Source: Planctomycetia bacterium (GTDB lineage: Bacteria > Planctomycetota > Phycisphaerae > Phycisphaerales > SM1A02). Taken from it: a stretch of 5,356 nt of DNA. Of the stretch, positions 4,689 through 5,356 are shown in pieces. Under the pieces are notes generated by a model. It saw only the letters and a program-made list of their open reading frames with translations. It was not told the origin of the DNA and did no database searches. A program made the translations under genes and the position numbers. Every line of letters starts with the position of its first letter. Position 1 is the first letter of the stretch. The DNA lies in NCBI GenBank assembly GCA_005798965.1, contig SYIB01000029.1, positions 1 to 5,356 on the forward strand. The letters are read 5' to 3'.

Positions 4689-5356
4689 TCACGCACTCTC
4701 GCGGACGAGCCGACGGATGTTGTCGACCGTGGCACGACCGGCGCGCACCGCATCATCATTGATGCAGTACGTCACGCCCGAGTTGTCAAGTTCGGGCAGG
4801 GCGTACATGAGGTCAAGCATGAGCTCATCGACCACCGCACGCAGCGCACGCGCGCCCGTGTTGCGGTCGAGGGCCTTTTGCGCGATCAGGTCGAGCGCAG
4901 CAGGGGTGAACTCCAGCTGGGCGCCCTCAAGGCTGAACAGGTGCTGGTACTGGCGCACCAGAGCGTTCTTGGGTTCGAGCAGGATCCGAACCAGGGCCGC
5001 TCGGTCAAGCGGCATGAGCGGCGTGATCAGCGGCAGTCGCCCCATGAGCTCGGGGATCATGCCGAACTCAAGCACATCCTCCACAATGACCTGGCCGAGC
5101 ACGCTCTGGCGCTCTTCCTGGGAACCACGGGCGATCGGGTCGGTGTTGAAGCCGATCTTCCGGCGCCCGAGGCGCTTGGAGATGATCTCCTCGATGCCGT
5201 CGAACGATCCGCCGCAGACGAAGAGGATGTTCGTGGTGTCGAGCTGGATGTACTGCTGTTCGGGGTGCTTGCGGCCGCCCTGCGGAGGGACGTTGGCGAC
5301 GGTGCCCTCAAGGAGCTTGAGCAGTGCCTGCTGCACGCCCTCGCCGCTCACGTCGC
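4689..5356 (-). CDS. clpX: ATP-dependent Clp protease ATP-binding subunit ClpX, C-terminal part
   Basis: ClpX is the AAA+ unfoldase that feeds substrates to the ClpP peptidase. The last 221 residues are present; the N-terminal zinc domain and the Walker A and B motifs lie beyond the right edge. The fragment opens in the conserved DVSGEGVQQALLKLLEGT stretch. It has the RKH pore loop (5273-5265), a sensor-1-like strand ending in CGGSF, and the IGF loop that docks into ClpP (5156-5148). It also has the arginine-finger motif IPELMGRLP (Arg at 5039-5037), EPKNALVRQY, and sensor 2 GARALR (Arg of GAR at 4850-4848). The intact IGF loop implies a ClpP partner, probably encoded outside the window. The C-terminus ends soon after the small AAA+ domain, as usual. 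msrC follows after 45 bases. Confidence 0.98.
   Translation of the reverse strand, partial: DVSGEGVQQALLKLLEGTVANVPPQGGRKHPEQQYIQLDTTNILFVCGGSFDGIEEIISKRLGRRKIGFNTDPIARGSQEERQSVLGQVIVEDVLEFGMIPELMGRLPLITPLMPLDRAALVRILLEPKNALVRQYQHLFSLEGAQLEFTPAALDLIAQKALDRNTGARALRAVVDELMLDLMYALPELDNSGVTYCINDDAVRAGRATVDNIRRLVRESA

Noticed and set aside
4178..4759. 193-codon minus-strand frame overlapping msrC and the clpX end
   Set aside because: It is in a different frame from both certain genes; the Arg/Ser/Ala/Cys-rich translation is a typical shadow frame.

Overview
The window is a stretch of conserved housekeeping genes from a high-GC bacterium, with every supported gene on the minus strand. Protein character suggests the Planctomycetota, possibly a Phycisphaerae-like lineage. 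The clues are a primary sigma factor with a long insert between regions 1.2 and 2.1, an L28 with an extended basic tail, and a primase-sigma pair without rpsU. The taxonomic call is inference from protein feel only and is moderate at best.

In transcription order (right to left): the C-terminal part of clpX (ATPase of the ClpXP protease, 5' end outside the window); 45 bases later a free methionine-(R)-sulfoxide reductase of the GAF family (msrC type); a 116-base gap with a plausible sigma70-type promoter; rpmB (ribosomal protein L28); a 510-base gene-free gap with a candidate promoter, nested inverted repeats and a strikingly A-poor transcript strand; dnaG (primase, TTG start); a 120-base spacer that can encode a 39-residue peptide overlapping the dnaG stop; and the N-terminal two fifths or more of the primary sigma factor gene rpoD/sigA, cut by the left edge.

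The dnaG-rpoD pair is the core of the classical macromolecular-synthesis operon, which links replication initiation and transcription. In Escherichia coli a ribosomal protein gene (rpsU) precedes it; here the nearest ribosomal protein gene upstream is rpmB, set apart by the 510-base gap. clpX and msrC are stress and protein-quality genes and may share a transcript.

No mobile element, CRISPR array, tRNA or rRNA was seen, and I found no convincing novel system. The places most worth a second look are the 510-base dnaG leader region and the tightly fitted small ORF between dnaG and rpoD.
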